Shown: positions 1 through 11,837, counted from the first letter of the stretch. The stretch: DNA of 64,000 bases from Fusarium oxysporum f. sp. lycopersici 4287 (GCF_000149955.1 NC_030989.1:2179839-2243838), one strand, 5' to 3'. Program-made: numbers and translations. The notes: a model not told the origin generated them from the sequence alone.

Positions 1-1
1 C

Positions 2-361
2 GGCGTCGCTCCCGCTATGGTCGCCTTCACTCTTGGTTTCCGTTCGCTTGCCGACACTGTTGGTCTTACCTTCTTCGTTCTGTGTGGCCTCACTCGCCTC
101 GCACGCTTCAATGTTACCGTTTCGGTTCTTCCGAAGGACGCCTCTGGCAAGAGCCAGTATTTCGAAGGAACTCCCATTCCCACTTCGCTCGGCATGGACG
201 CTATCATGGCCTATTGGCTCTCGCAGCGCTGGGTTCATGACAACCTTCCCTTTGGTGTCTGGTTCCAGGGTTCAGCTTTCGAGTTCCATCCTGCCGTCAT
301 TCTGTTCATGATCCACGGCTGCCTTATGACCAGCAAGACCATCCGCATACCCAAGCCTTAA
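2..361 (+). CDS. CHO1: Phosphatidylserine synthase, C-terminal part (5' end off window)
   Basis: The last 119 codons and TAA of a CDP-diacylglycerol--serine O-phosphatidyltransferase, which makes phosphatidylserine in the ER membrane. Visible are a hydrophobic helix (LADTVGLTFFVLCGLTRLA), the family-typical RLARFN stretch, an FEGTPIPTS segment, and a final hydrophobic helix ending in a basic tail (TIRIPKP). The catalytic CDP-alcohol phosphotransferase motif would lie upstream of base 1, so it cannot be checked here. The frame is open from base 2 without an intron. The family assignment comes from recognition of the C-terminal half. CHO1 is the yeast name; the gene may carry another name in this species. 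Confidence 0.85.
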   Translation, partial: GVAPAMVAFTLGFRSLADTVGLTFFVLCGLTRLARFNVTVSVLPKDASGKSQYFEGTPIPTSLGMDAIMAYWLSQRWVHDNLPFGVWFQGSAFEFHPAVILFMIHGCLMTSKTIRIPKP

Positions 362-1692
362 ACGATAGCCGATATTACTATTTAACATGGTACGTTGGCT
401 TGGTGTAGTTGCACTGAACGATTGGGTGGAGTGGGGGTCATGTAGTCTGGATCTGAGCATACGTTTGCCTTCACTGGAGGTGTCATGGGATCGAGTAGGG
501 GGTTCAACAGGAAGTTCGCAAGGACAAACATGTAGAGACAAAAGGGGTTCCGCGCACACGGTTGGAGATATTTTCATTTGGGGTTTGGGGGTTTGGGCAG
601 GACATGATTCACGCAGCTTATTGAAACAATGGTAGTTCATGATACCCATACATTCCTTATCTTGGTGCTTGGATTTTATGTGACAACTTTGAATCAGTTT
701 CTGTTTATCATAAGCATAGCATTGTGGATAGATGCGTAGTACATGGCCATATCGAGTCGCTCGATGGTCTCAACTATGATCTGTTCGTATGACGTGACAG
801 GCTTGATGTAACATTGTACTATGATAAAGATGTGACTGACATAGTCGTGATGCGGAAGCATGGCTCTCGATGATGAGGTCTACTTCATAACGAAGAAACA
901 GAGTGCCTGTTCTAGGTCTCTATCATTCATTCAGAACTTTGAGGCAGTGAATCTCGCTTAAGTGAGTGGATATTTGGAACCTAACAGGATCTGAAGTTGG
1001 ACCATTAGTCCATTGTTCCTGTTGAGCGTTTCCAAGTATCAACCAGCATAAGGTTTAAGAAAAGCTTGGATGTACTCGCAGGTTCTCTGTTTCTAGATGT
1101 AATGACTAGGCATTGGAAGCTGGGTATGACCAAAAATAGAGCCATACGTGATGCCTACGCACAATCTGAGGCTCTGCGGTGAGTGGATCAACAAACCATG
1201 ATGAGGCTTGGTTGCCGAATTCCCGGTACTGAATAAGACTGGGAGGACGAGGCGGCGGAGAAGATCTTCATGAAGTGGAGGCAATTGAGAAAACCACATA
1301 ATTTGTCTCACAAAAAGACCAGAACGATTAAAAGTTTGAGTCTTCACCAACTTGATACAGACCAATCAACGCCATCTCTATCTGAAACATGTTGTCAGAG
1401 GCGTCGCAGCTAGAAGCCCAAGACCCAAAGAACGTGTTCAGGGTAAGACATGGGTTGTGATATGTTGAGGCTGTGCTGTTGAAGGATCCTTGGCTAGGAC
1501 TAACGGGCTCCAGAGAGTGACGGGTGGCTGTGCTGTTGATGATAGACAAGGATGGGGATCTGATCGCCGGGAGATGAGAGGAATAACACCCAATTGGGTT
1601 TTTGGTTACACCGATGATGATACCTATGATGCTGCAACACTGCACTGAGGGAATAAGAGGGAGAATAATATTGACGATCATTAACCATTGAC

Positions 1693-1729
1693 AGGCAATC
1701 TGGGGTAGTAGGAGTGGTACAGATTGCCT
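1693..1729. repeat. 10-bp perfect inverted repeat, 17-nt loop
   Basis: AGGCAATCTG at 1693-1702 is matched by its exact reverse complement CAGATTGCCT at 1720-1729, with a G-rich 17-nt spacer. It lies in gene-free DNA about 0.9 kb upstream of the MFS start. It could be a dyad binding site or a transcript hairpin; nothing in the sequence decides between them. Confidence 0.6.
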
Positions 1730-2334
1730 CTTGCTGCATTGATGGTCGTCCTACCTAGGTACTGTTGGTCGCAGCCGCTTTGATCAGAGGTGCCTTCCAC
1801 TACCGTATCACCAACACCACTATTTTCATTTCTCCATCATCACCAACAAGATCGTGATCGATAGACCAACCAGACTCTTACGCGAACCCCTGTAACCGCT
1901 TGTGTCAATGCATCACCGACTTTCTGAACTGCCCGGTCTCTCCCATCCCCTGCCAGTTGAGCTTTGTTCAATGTGAATGCAGAACCTTGTGATGCAAGTC
2001 AGACGTTACCAAAAGGACGACTAATTATCGTGACAAGCAGATCACTACCAACAAGAATCCTCACAGAGGCGAAAGCCTCTTTCTCCCTCAGTTTGTGACG
2101 ACTTACAAGATCGATGATTCTATTTCTGGCTCACCCATACACTACACTACCCACCCTCATCTCGGTTCAAAAACTAACGGTTGGGCCAAGACATGGAAGT
2201 GTCAGGTCCTGAACCTCCGGACCCTGAACCAGAGTCTGAGCCTTAAAAGCTAAGCTTAGCTGCGGGGGCGAGTCAGCCCTGAAGGCTTACGGAGTGGTAT
2301 GGATGAGCTTCCATTCTATGAGCCGACATGCCCA

Positions 2335-2380
2335 CTTACAGCTTGAGGCATGGGTTATTACCCTCCTTGTAAGCTGTAAG
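2335..2380. repeat. Nested inverted repeat upstream of MFS gene
   Basis: Outer arms CTTACAGCTT (2335-2344) and AAGCTGTAAG (2371-2380) are perfect reverse complements. Between them sits a second small dyad, GGGT-TATT-ACCC (2352-2363), so the whole block can fold as a hairpin with an internal loop. It lies about 255 bp before the MFS start codon, within the expected promoter or leader. Confidence 0.6.
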
Positions 2381-2633
2381 CGCAGCCTTTCCCATCGACT
2401 AATTACCCCAAGCGTCCCTGACTATATCTCGATTGCTTGATTTCTGATTCTCTTTGATTATGATTTCTGATTCAGCTAAGATGGTTCCGCAGCCTTGATC
2501 ATCTGCTTTATTGACTAATAGCATCTTCCTACTTTCCTTCAGCCATAATCAACTTCCAAAATATCTACAAACGAGGACATGAGGGGCGACTATTGCTAAC
2601 CCTGGCATTGCTGACTACTTCACCAACCTCACA

Positions 2634-4940
2634 ATGGAGCCGCTTCGGAGCGTATCACGACAAGACTCTGAAAAGTCTGAGGCCCGTCGAGAAATAAATC
2701 GATCTAACTCTGCCGTTCAACATGTCACCGATACCATGATTGCCGTCACCGAATCTTTTCGCCATCATTATCAACAACAATATGGTGGTTACTCTCCAGC
2801 AGCACCGGCTCCCACTTACACAAACCTCAATTTTCACTCTCAGCCTGGAGATTACTCTCACTCTCGTTCCAATTCTCAGTTATACTCGCATTCTCATGCC
2901 CGAAGCCCTTCAAGCGTCAGCGAAATATCCCAGAATGTGAATTTGCTAGACATGGACGTAGTGAGCCAGATGAGTGTATCAGAGATGACTGTTTCACCCG
3001 TTTCACCTTGTCGAAGCAACTATATACCTATATCACTTATGCCAGGACGACCTCCAAATGTCGAGACAGATTCTCTCCTTGATGGAGACATGGAATCGGA
3101 AATGGCTGAGACTTCGGCACAAGTCCCAGAAGACTTGATTCGACTGGCAACACCAAACCTACCACCGCGATTAGATACACCTCATACACCACCTCCACGA
3201 TTCAGCGTTCCAGTAAACCTGGCCGAGCCTCGCCCAAATGAAACTCCTGCTTATACTACAGGTCCAACGCCATCGGACTTCTCGGTCAACCATGGCGGAC
3301 TTGTCCAAGCTGCCAGACGCTTCGAAGCCTTCCGAGCAACAACACAGCATCACCAATACATGGCTCTGAGGCCCGACATGGGCACACGATCTCTCCCACT
3401 AGGCACGGTCACCCACATTCGTGCGGGATCCGACCCAGATCCTTCTTCACCCGCAAGTCAGGGTTTGCGAAGGAAGCCCCTGAACGAGGGAGCCAGGATG
3501 ATCGAGTTCAACCATGCGACCAACGAAAGCCTTTTTGTTGCTGTCATATGTATGGCACAGGTTTTGACATATGCCAGTCTTGCACAGACACTGACATCTG
3601 CACGACGAATTGGAGAGTCATTCTTCGAACCAGAGCGTACAACACACCTTGCTTGGTTCACATCAGCGTATGCACTGAGTTATGGTGCGGCCACTCTTTT
3701 TGGCAACCGGATCGGGAACGTCTGTGGTCAAAGATATACCTTCATCGCTGGATATGTTTGGTTCGCCCTTTGGAGTCTCCTTGCTGGTCTCAGTGTGTAT
3801 GTACAGGCGAGTGAAAATGGAGGAGCCGTCTTCTTCTGCTTCTGTCGAGCTATGCAAGGCATCGGCCCTGCACTCATCATTCCAAATGGACACGGAATGC
3901 TGGTGAGGGCTTATCCTCCTGGGCATCGCAAGATGCTTGTGATGGGATTCTTCGATGCCTCTGTCCCTTTCGGCTTTGTCATTGGATCGGTCATGACAGG
4001 CCTGTTCGCTAATTACGCCTCGTGGCCATGGGCCTTTTACTGCTTGGCCGCGGTATGTACAGTCCTAGGTATTTCAAGCGTGCTTGTCATCCCAGCAAAG
4101 AGAATCTTGGTCTACAATTTCGAAGGCAACCTGTGGAAGCGGCTTGATATATTGGGTTTCGTATTTGGAATCGCTGCCTTGATCTTGTTCAGCGTTGGCT
4201 GGAACCAGGCGCCTATTGTGGGATGGGATACTCCCCAGACGTACATCCTGATCATTGCAGGCATCATACTTATACCACTATTCACTTTCTTCGAATCACA
4301 CGCCAGTCACCCGTTGGTGCCATTTAAGCAGATTCACCTGGCTGCTGGTATCACTCTTGGCTTCGTGACAGCTGCATCAGCAGCATTTGGAGTCTGGGTA
4401 TGGTATTTCGTCCAATTTATCGAAGTTGTCAGAGGTTGGGGTCCCCTTCTTACGAGTGCTGCTCTTGTGCCAGTACTAGTGGTTGGTGTTATCATCGCCT
4501 TTGGATGTTGGCCCTTCGCAAACCGTGATTTTACAGCACAGCTGAGCATGGTGGTCTCGTCCATCGCCATCCTGATTAGTTCGGCTCTCCTGGCGACAGC
4601 TCCAACTCAACAAGCATATTGGGCCAACTCATTTGTCAGCGCCATCTTCATGGGAGTTGACATGGTGTTGATTGTTCCCGCTTCCTCGACTGTGCTCGGA
4701 CGAGATGTGCCAGAGGGACAACTGGGACTCGCAAACAGCATCACCAATACAGCAGCAGCTTTCGCCTTTTCGGTAGGGCTGGGCATGGCGGGAGCTGTGG
4801 AAATGGGGAAAAGTAGTGACAAGGACCCCTTGAGAGGGTATCGAGATGCGCAATACTTTGGCCTAGGACTGGGAGGGCTGGCCTTTACTTTGGCCCTTGG
4901 CCTGTTGTGCGCGGCGTTACTCAGACGCCGAGGGGAGTGA
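2634..4940 (+). CDS. MFS transporter, DHA2 type, with long cytosolic N-terminus
   Basis: A single uninterrupted frame of 768 residues. Residues 1 to about 290 are polar and low-complexity (Ser/Pro/His-rich, many SP sites). Hydrophobic helices start near residue 297 (SLFVAVICMAQVLTYASLAQ) and continue to the C-terminus, about 13-14 in all. Family signals include GNRIGNVCGQR after helix 2, RAMQGIGPALIIPNGHGML, and the glycine-rich IGSVMTGLF helix. The look is that of the ATR1/YOR378W-like branch of the drug:H+ antiporter-2 group, whose members export drugs or boron or move ammonium; the substrate here is unknown. The start was chosen because it is the first ATG of the frame and the N-terminus reads as genuine disordered protein. 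The extension is unusually long for the family and may carry phosphorylation control. Confidence 0.85.
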   Translation: MEPLRSVSRQDSEKSEARREINRSNSAVQHVTDTMIAVTESFRHHYQQQYGGYSPAAPAPTYTNLNFHSQPGDYSHSRSNSQLYSHSHARSPSSVSEISQNVNLLDMDVVSQMSVSEMTVSPVSPCRSNYIPISLMPGRPPNVETDSLLDGDMESEMAETSAQVPEDLIRLATPNLPPRLDTPHTPPPRFSVPVNLAEPRPNETPAYTTGPTPSDFSVNHGGLVQAARRFEAFRATTQHHQYMALRPDMGTRSLPLGTVTHIRAGSDPDPSSPASQGLRRKPLNEGARMIEFNHATNESLFVAVICMAQVLTYASLAQTLTSARRIGESFFEPERTTHLAWFTSAYALSYGAATLFGNRIGNVCGQRYTFIAGYVWFALWSLLAGLSVYVQASENGGAVFFCFCRAMQGIGPALIIPNGHGMLVRAYPPGHRKMLVMGFFDASVPFGFVIGSVMTGLFANYASWPWAFYCLAAVCTVLGISSVLVIPAKRILVYNFEGNLWKRLDILGFVFGIAALILFSVGWNQAPIVGWDTPQTYILIIAGIILIPLFTFFESHASHPLVPFKQIHLAAGITLGFVTAASAAFGVWVWYFVQFIEVVRGWGPLLTSAALVPVLVVGVIIAFGCWPFANRDFTAQLSMVVSSIAILISSALLATAPTQQAYWANSFVSAIFMGVDMVLIVPASSTVLGRDVPEGQLGLANSITNTAAAFAFSVGLGMAGAVEMGKSSDKDPLRGYRDAQYFGLGLGGLAFTLALGLLCAALLRRRGE

Positions 4941-5468
4941 TTTCGATTGTTTGCATGGCGTTCCAGAAGCTAAGAGACTTTGAGCCTCGTATATACCCCG
5001 TGAGCGTGGACAGGAGATTTACATAATTTTCTTCTTTTTTTTTTTTTTTTTTTTTTAAATGTACACATGTCACAATAAGCACATGAGTTAAGTTTAAAAG
5101 GTTGCCCGTTCTTTTCGGTTTCTCTCTTGTCTTCTTCGTTGAATCCTCTTGTGTCTGTACATACAAACTCCAATCCGATGCCGTATCATACGAGCATGGC
5201 AATCGCAGGATTTGGGATATAGAGCCATGTGGGAAAGCCAAACCAAGCAAAGCACTTTGGAAAATCAGATACCGTCCAACGCCAGAGAAATACATGTCAA
5301 TCCCTTCTTTCTTCTTTCTTTCCCTCCTCCTAGATTCCATGGTTTTCGATCCCCATTTCCTTCAAGCAGCTCTCGTGGGTCGCGTAGTGCTACAGCAGCA
5401 GTTCAAGGCGTCGGCTTAATCCTCCCTAGTAACAGAAGTGATCCGCAGTCGTCATCGTGGTAAGGAGA
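4941..5468. other. Convergent 3' intergenic region with T22 run
   Basis: Spacer between the MFS gene (+) and GAR1 (-), so it holds both 3' UTRs. The one clear feature is an uninterrupted run of 22 T at 5035-5056, flanked by TTC repeats. No gene seen. Confidence 0.6.
5035..5056. repeat. Poly-T tract (22 T)
   Basis: Mononucleotide run about 95 bp after the MFS stop codon, in the convergent 3' region. Likely length-variable. Confidence 0.9.
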
Positions 5469-6317
5469 TTATCGGCCACCGCGGCTGAAGCCACCACGTC
5501 CGCGACCACCACCGAAGCCGCTTCCACCTCGTGAGAAACCACCGCTGCCGCCACGGCCACCTCCGCGGCCACCGAAACCACCACGAGCACCACCTCGAGG
5601 ACCTCCACGGCCGCCGCCGAAACCGCCACGGCCACCGCCTCGGGCACCAAAGCCGCCGCGTCCACCGCGGGCACCACCGCGACCACCACCGGCGCGTTTG
5701 GGCTTGGGAGCTCCAGGCGGGGGCTTAGGCTTGGGAAGGAACTTGTCGAGGGGCAGAAGCTTCTCTGAACCGATGTAGAACTTGTCGCCCTCCTTGAAAG
5801 AGGTGGCCTGGATACCCTCTGTGGGCTTGATGGTGAAGAAGACCTGGTTGATGGGGCCGAGAACCTCGTCGACCTTTCCGACGGCAGTCTTGTTCTCGAG
5901 GAAGATCTGGGCGTTGAAGTGAGGGACCTTGGGGTTGATGGACTCGCAGACCATCTCGCCCTCGCAAGCGTGCATGAACTTGCCCATTTCTGAGAGTGTT
6001 AGTTATGGGATACCGGACAGAACATGATGATATGCATACCGAGGATCTGAGCAGGAGGGCCCATGTCTCGCTGTTGGAAGCCACCGCGGCCTAGAAACAG
6101 TTCGTTAGTAGTTGATCTTGAATCCATGCAAAACACTGCTATTAGAGCTAATCACTCCCAGATCCCAGCCTCAATTCGCATGATTTCGACATCTCTTGCA
6201 TCGCAAAGAGCCAATTCCCCCCAAATCAACCACGCAACGAAGAAATAAAGACCTACCACCGCCACGGCCTCCAAATCCACTACCGCCGCGTCCTCGCGAA
6301 CCTCCACGGAAAGACAT
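5469..6317 (-). CDS. GAR1: H/ACA snoRNP subunit Gar1
   Basis: Encodes a core component of H/ACA ribonucleoprotein, which guides rRNA pseudouridylation in the nucleolus. Three exons on the minus strand: 6317-6257, 6090-6040 and 5989-5469. Donors are GTAGGT and GTATGC; the second intron has a CTAAC branch site. Together they give 210 residues. The N-terminus is a short RGG segment split by intron 1. The conserved core ([18 protein letters not shown], then [20 protein letters not shown]) is the Gar1 beta-barrel. About 70 C-terminal residues are an uninterrupted Gly/Arg-rich GAR tail. The size and the two-GAR-domain layout match yeast Gar1 (205 aa). Intron 1, at 166 nt, is long for this window. 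Confidence 0.96.
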
Positions 6318-7042
6318 GATTATCGAGTTTGCGCTGTCGCCAATTGATATAAATCTGAGAGATGAGGATTTCGCGATTCGACTACTCGTTCGATTCTGTT
6401 TCGGTTGATGCCCGTAGCTGGGGTTTTGGTCGTTCTTTCGGGCTTTGGAATCGTTTCCGCGTAGGTCGAATGCTGAACTTTTTTTTTGCCGTGTGAAATT
6501 TTGCAAAGAGAGTGTCCACCGAAGGTCTGGCGGGAGCTAGCTTGGAGCGGCCCGATTGGTTGATGCACGATGGAGCGGAAAAACTATCCTACCGATATCA
6601 TGTACCAACCTCAGATAAGGATGAAAGTCGGGTGACATAATTGATAGAACAAGCTTGGAGACTCTGGAGCCTGTGAATGAACATCTATTCTGGCCAGCGA
6701 TTTGTGGTCTCGTCAACTTCAAGTCACAGCAAACTCATGATACGCGCTGAACTTTTCAATCAATTGAAACAGACTAAGATATCTTATCACATCGATCCAA
6801 GTAAATATTTTGCAAAACCAAACCAAAGCCAAACGAGGGATATCCCATTTCAAACCGTACCATAACCGGCCCGTCAACACATTCGACCAACGCCTCCCGT
6901 CAGCCAGCGCTGATAGTCCTCTTACCAACGCTATACCATCCTCCGAAACCATTTCTCTCCATCAGAACAAAATAGAACTAACAATAAGGAAACCGAAAAA
7001 GGGCCCACGAAGGGGGAAAAACTCGAATACTGATGCTCCATC
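6318..7042. other. Intergenic: GAR1 promoter and SLM1-like 3' UTR
   Basis: A 725-bp spacer between two minus-strand genes. It must contain the GAR1 promoter and the 3' UTR of the BAR/PH gene. I see no open frame with protein character and no structured RNA. Confidence 0.55.
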
Positions 7043-9846
7043 CTATGCTGGAGTGCTCTTGGGATAACCGCCAGGAATATGCAGGTTCGAGATGGTGTTA
7101 TGGCTCTCAGTCCGGTTGTTACCGGATGGTCGGATTGGGACAGGCTTCTCATCTTCATCGTCTGTCTGGAGCAGAACAGAGTCACGCTCTGTATAGACTG
7201 ATTCGCCTCCTCGAGTTGATGGTCGTCGCTCTTCAGTTGCGCCGCCGTCAAGTCTAGGAAAGCCCTCTCCCACAGTTGTCATTGTGTAACTGTTGCCCTT
7301 GGCATTGCCATTGGTATAGTTGTGATTGGGTTGATTGTCATATGACGCCTGAGGATATGAAGGCTGCTCATAGTTCGATGTCTCATGGCCAGCTCCACTG
7401 ATTGTATACCCACCGTATGGCTCATCTCGTGGCTCCATAGTATGATTGTTAGGCTGCTCATCAAAGTGGCGTTGTTCACTATTGGCGAAATTGCCATCGC
7501 GCTCATCCTTACCCTGGGGGATCACAACAGGAACAACGGTTTGGCCATGGTGTTGATCGACGTAGTCTGACAGCTGTACAGGCTGCTGCGTTTCATACGG
7601 TGACTGGTATTGCTGCTGCTGTTGGTGGAGGGGTGCCGGCTCAACGGGAGTCTGGTTGACTGGCTCGCTCGTATAAGGGTTAACACCGTCGTAATGGGCC
7701 TTTTGGCTTGCGATTGCAGCATGCGAGGGCATCTCATCCATGGGCGTTTGATGAACAGTCCCATAGCCTGGATGGTCATCCCTGCTCTGCTCCGATTCTC
7801 CAGCGGCCGGACCAGAAAGGGCACCCGTGACAATCAGTGGTACAGCGGGGTCCCTGTTGTCCTGGAAGCCAGAGCTTACACTAGAAGGCGAATGAGGGGC
7901 CTGTAAGCCACGTTGCGCATTGACTTGGATATCAGATGGGAACCGCCCACCTGCTTGAGATCGCCGGGGAGTCGCCTCATGTTGTCTTGGTCCCGGATTG
8001 GTAAATGATTCAGTATCGGCCGTGAAGGGCTCCTCGTCCTCCTCGTCGACCAGTCCATCGCTACTAACTGATCGTCGGGATGATCGGCTAAGGCTTCTTG
8101 AATGGCTTCGAACGAACTGACTTCGCTCTTCGGCAGTCTTCTCGGTGAGAGCCTTGATATCCTCGTACCAAGCCATCATAGTGTCATGACTTTCGGCACG
8201 GAAGACCCAAGTGTGTCCGCGGTGCATGCCGCCCGTTTGGCGACCCTTGAGGATGAACTTGTTCGAAGAGCCTCCTTCGTTGGAGTGGGATCCTACTTTC
8301 TGTTCTGGAAGATAAAGAGACATGATAGGGGCTTGCGCCTTGTCCGCTGACTTGAATTCATGGAGATGCGTAGCGGAAAGTACATACCTAGCAACTTGGT
8401 TAACTTCTCTGATCACGACGTTTTGCCAACGAATGCTTACCAGCCGGCTGTGTAGCTCTTCAAGTATTTGCTCTTGCGCTCCAACAATCCGGCTCGAATC
8501 TCCTGGGCTGCCTCATGGTCCTGTCCGGGATAATGAATCTGGTCTGGGGTCCTGAGCGGAATGCTTGGGTCAACGAACTTGTCGTTGTGAGTCACAAAAT
8601 GCATCCATTCATGGTCCTTGGGCATGGCAATAGGGCCATCTCGAAGCTCGCCAATGACGTTATAGGAATTGTCAGCCTCCCGCTTAAGAATGCCAGCATA
8701 AGCGTTGTAGGCTTTCTGAATCTCTCCAACAACAATCGCTTCCAGCTCTCGTCCGGAATTCTCCAGATTGAGATAAGCTTGGTGGAGGTAGTTCTCCTCG
8801 TCCAACTGACGCTCAACTTGACGGTCGACGGCTAGGCGCAGCAGGTATGGATCTTGCTTGCCAGTGGTTGAAGATTCATCCAACTCATTTCTGCCAAGAA
8901 TATCGCTGAGCGTCTTGACAGCTTTGCGAGTGTGGTCCATCTCCTTCTCGACCGAGTTCTTGAAGTCGCCTGAAAGGTTCTTGATCTCCTTAATCTTCTG
9001 TTGGAGGTCGCTCCTCAATCCCGTCAGTGCAAGAATAACATCCTCTTCAATTTCTTTGGCCTTGTTGGCCTCGAGGATAGCATTCTTGTTGTAAATTCGT
9101 AGAAATTGGAGCGCATCATCGATTCCAGCTGACTGAAGGAAACCAGGTGGGGTAGTGATATTGTTAGCCACATTGGTGAGTTTGAGGAGCGACTTGGAGC
9201 GTTGTTCGTAATGATTTTGAATTTCGCGGAAGTAAGCGATGAGATCCTTGAGCACCTTTCTCCAGTTCTGGAATCGGTTCGAGAGTGTCTCAGTAGGGTT
9301 GCCCGATGTAGGGACTGGGCAATAGAAAGCACTATGCGCCTCATCATGGTCTGATGAGGATTGTAAGGCAAGACTCTTAACGCTGCCAGCTCTCATAGAG
9401 CGACGGCTACTACTTCGCTTGAGGCTCCCATTTCGGCGGATGGAACTCTTCTTCTTGAGGGTGTTCTGGCGAGCCGGGAGCTGCTGGTCATCGCCAGTCA
9501 CGAAGCTATGTACCGAATTGCTGCGCTGCATGTTTGCGCTGGGTGAAGGATAATCAAGGAGGACTGAAGGCCCGCGCGGTGCTGCACCCCATTCCTCGGT
9601 GAAACGACCCCCTTGTTGCGACAGCGGTTGCGGTGCGTGAATCAAATTTGACAGATTGTAGGTATCGTCGTATTGAGAATGTGATTGTGCGTGTGCGTTG
9701 ACGGCGGTATTGGTAGCAGTTGCACGCTGGTGGGAAGCTGAGGATGATTCTGGAGAAGAATCGTGACCGTACGAGTATGGATAAGACGCCTGTTGGGGAA
9801 ATGACGAAGGTTGAGATTGATGAGAGTGAGAGGGAGGTAGATCCAT
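7043..9846 (-). CDS. SLM1: SLM1-like BAR/PH phosphoinositide-binding protein
   Basis: Predicted 916-residue protein from two exons: 9846-8441 and 8387-7043, with a 53-nt intron (donor GTAAGC) splitting a Trp codon at W469. Residues 1 to about 188 are low-complexity with basic Ser-rich patches. About 189-430 is an F-BAR-like helical region (NRFQNWRKVLKDLIAYFREI onwards). From about 467 to 575 is a PH domain beginning WYVLSATHLHEFKSA. The rest is a disordered Gln/Pro-rich tail. This is the order seen in yeast Slm1/Slm2, which bind PI(4,5)P2 at the plasma membrane, associate with eisosomes and are TORC2 effectors. The tail is much longer than in yeast. The intron falls exactly at the junction of the BAR and PH regions, and the protein reads smoothly across it. 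Confidence 0.9.
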
Positions 9847-11837
9847 GGCGGAGGTGGCGTTGTTATTTCTCCTACAGTACTACGCAAGCCGAGTACCGTA
9901 GTTTAACAACCTGAGCTAGAGCAAGCAAGGACCAACGGAGAGAAACAGAAACCACGGAATGGACCACGAGGAGATGGGGGACGGACCCGAGACGGAAGGG
10001 GAGAAGAGCCTGGAACCTAGAGCCTAGAAAGTCAGTAAGGCACTGAGTGGTGGGGTTCCAGTCGGGTTGGCCTGGACTGGATTGAACCGGTTGCTGGGCG
10101 AGCTTGTGCAGGCAGCCTGCGCAAAACCAAAAAAAATCAGGGTGTAGAGCTCGCGGGATGATGGTGTTGACGCAATGGGCGCACAACCTCACTGATGGCA
10201 GATTGCCGCTAGCACTAGATTGGAGGCCTTTTGAGGTTCAAAGCGTGAGACTAGCGTCTCCTTTGCGCGTCGCAGTGGAGGAACTTTCTGAGACAATGAT
10301 GATGGTGAATCGACGACGTGCGTACCTTGGCTCTGTTGCTTCTTCTGTTTGGAGGAGCTTGGGCGGAAACTGTGGAGTAGAGGATTGAGAATCAGCGGGT
10401 AATAGAAATAGACTGAAGATCAAAGGTGACCTATATGTTCCACAATGGAGGAGCTTTCCAGTCCGTTGTTGCAGGTGATGGTGAAGCAAAGAGCGAAGGA
10501 GACCTAGATACTTACTGTTAAGCCTCGGTCTGAGTGAGGAGCTTGTACCTAAGTAAAAGAGTGAGCGTAGTCGGAATCAACTGAGTCAACAAGCGCCAAA
10601 GATAGGCCTAGAGCACGGTCAAGTCTTTGAGGCGCCAGATGTAGATTGTGTTAGTGATACTGGCCGTGATGTTTGTTATTATGAATGGATGATGCAGTTG
10701 ATGGGCTTGGAGAAGGGGGGCATTGAGTTCCATCTGGTCGCACGCCAAGAGAGCTCATGGCACTTACACCGAATGGGCGAATGGGCTTATTTGCGGTACT
10801 TGCAGATACTTTAGCGGCATGAACTGGTCTCACTAACCTCCCCCTAACTATCTCTAGTGCCTGTTCCAGCTCTAGCTTCTGCAAGTATTCGCAAGTATCT
10901 CGATCCCAAAGAATACCCCAGCTCAGCTGCTTGCAGCCAGTTTTCCAACGCACCCTTCCCCACCAAATGACGTAAACGGACGCCACCAGAAGGGTCCATC
11001 CCTTTTGATCTTGGTTTTGGTGATGGTGATGCCCTCACACTAACCAGAACCGCAACCCAACGCAACGACGATCGTCATTACCCCCAGGCTGTGCAATCTC
11101 ACATGCGGCCACTCCCCTTCAATCGCAAGACTTGTCGTCCTCACGGCTGTATCCACTTCACCACTGAAGCTGAGATCTGCTCGGCATCGCCGTCTCCCGG
11201 ATCTGCAACTTGTTGTTTCGGTGTTTCGTAGATGTTCGAACTAGGAAGGACTTTGCAATCTTCTCCGCATGGAGATTGTGGATCTTGATAAAATCGTCTC
11301 AAAACTCCATGAAATCTGAGTTAATCTTTGATTTGCACAAGCCGCATCCCGGCTCGGCACTGTAAAGTGACTGCCGATGACATCCACCCTGAGGGATATT
11401 AACAAGAGGCATCCGAGGACGGCTTAGACAGCTTCAGCTCACCGTTCCTCAATCACAGCTTTCAAGACATTGCCAAGTTGCACAATTCACTCAATGATGC
11501 CACCATCACATGCCATTGTCAGACATAATTATCATTCTCTTCACTATTACTAAAGCTGCAATGCTCTTAATACACAGTAGCACGTAAAAAGAGACTTGCC
11601 GCGGTTTACTTACAATCTCCCCAAAGCCATTACCAAGACCAATGCCCAGATCCCCCAAAAACGCCATGCCTTATGCTTTGTGTCCAGCCAAGTGCAGTAG
11701 AAAGCTCCACAAACGCCATCTTCAAACCGAGAGTCTCCCCTAGCGCACAGTGATGGTTATCGACCGGTGCCCACCGCCCAGCGGGATGTTACTGTTTTAA
11801 AGTTCATGTCCTGGAGAATAAAAGTTGCCCACTAGTA
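9847..11837. other. Intergenic: SLM1-like promoter/leader and LDB17-like 3' UTR
   Basis: About 2 kb between two minus-strand genes. No frame in it has a recognisable domain. It probably includes a long 5' leader for the BAR/PH gene. No RNA gene or repeat stands out. Confidence 0.5.

Larger units (their letters stand above)
362..2633. other. Gene-free interval with two inverted repeats
   Basis: A 2.3-kb interval between the PS synthase stop and the MFS transporter start. No open frame here looks like a protein: the short frames on both strands have no recognisable domain. It should contain the PS synthase 3' UTR and the transporter promoter and leader. Two perfect 10-bp inverted repeats lie at 1693-1729 and 2335-2380 and are listed separately. 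The octamer CCTGAACC occurs twice close together near 2207-2229. Confidence 0.6.

Noticed and set aside
1093..1739. Overlapping minus-strand open frames as possible small proteins
   Set aside because: No domain, no splice logic, and low-complexity composition expected by chance in intergenic DNA.
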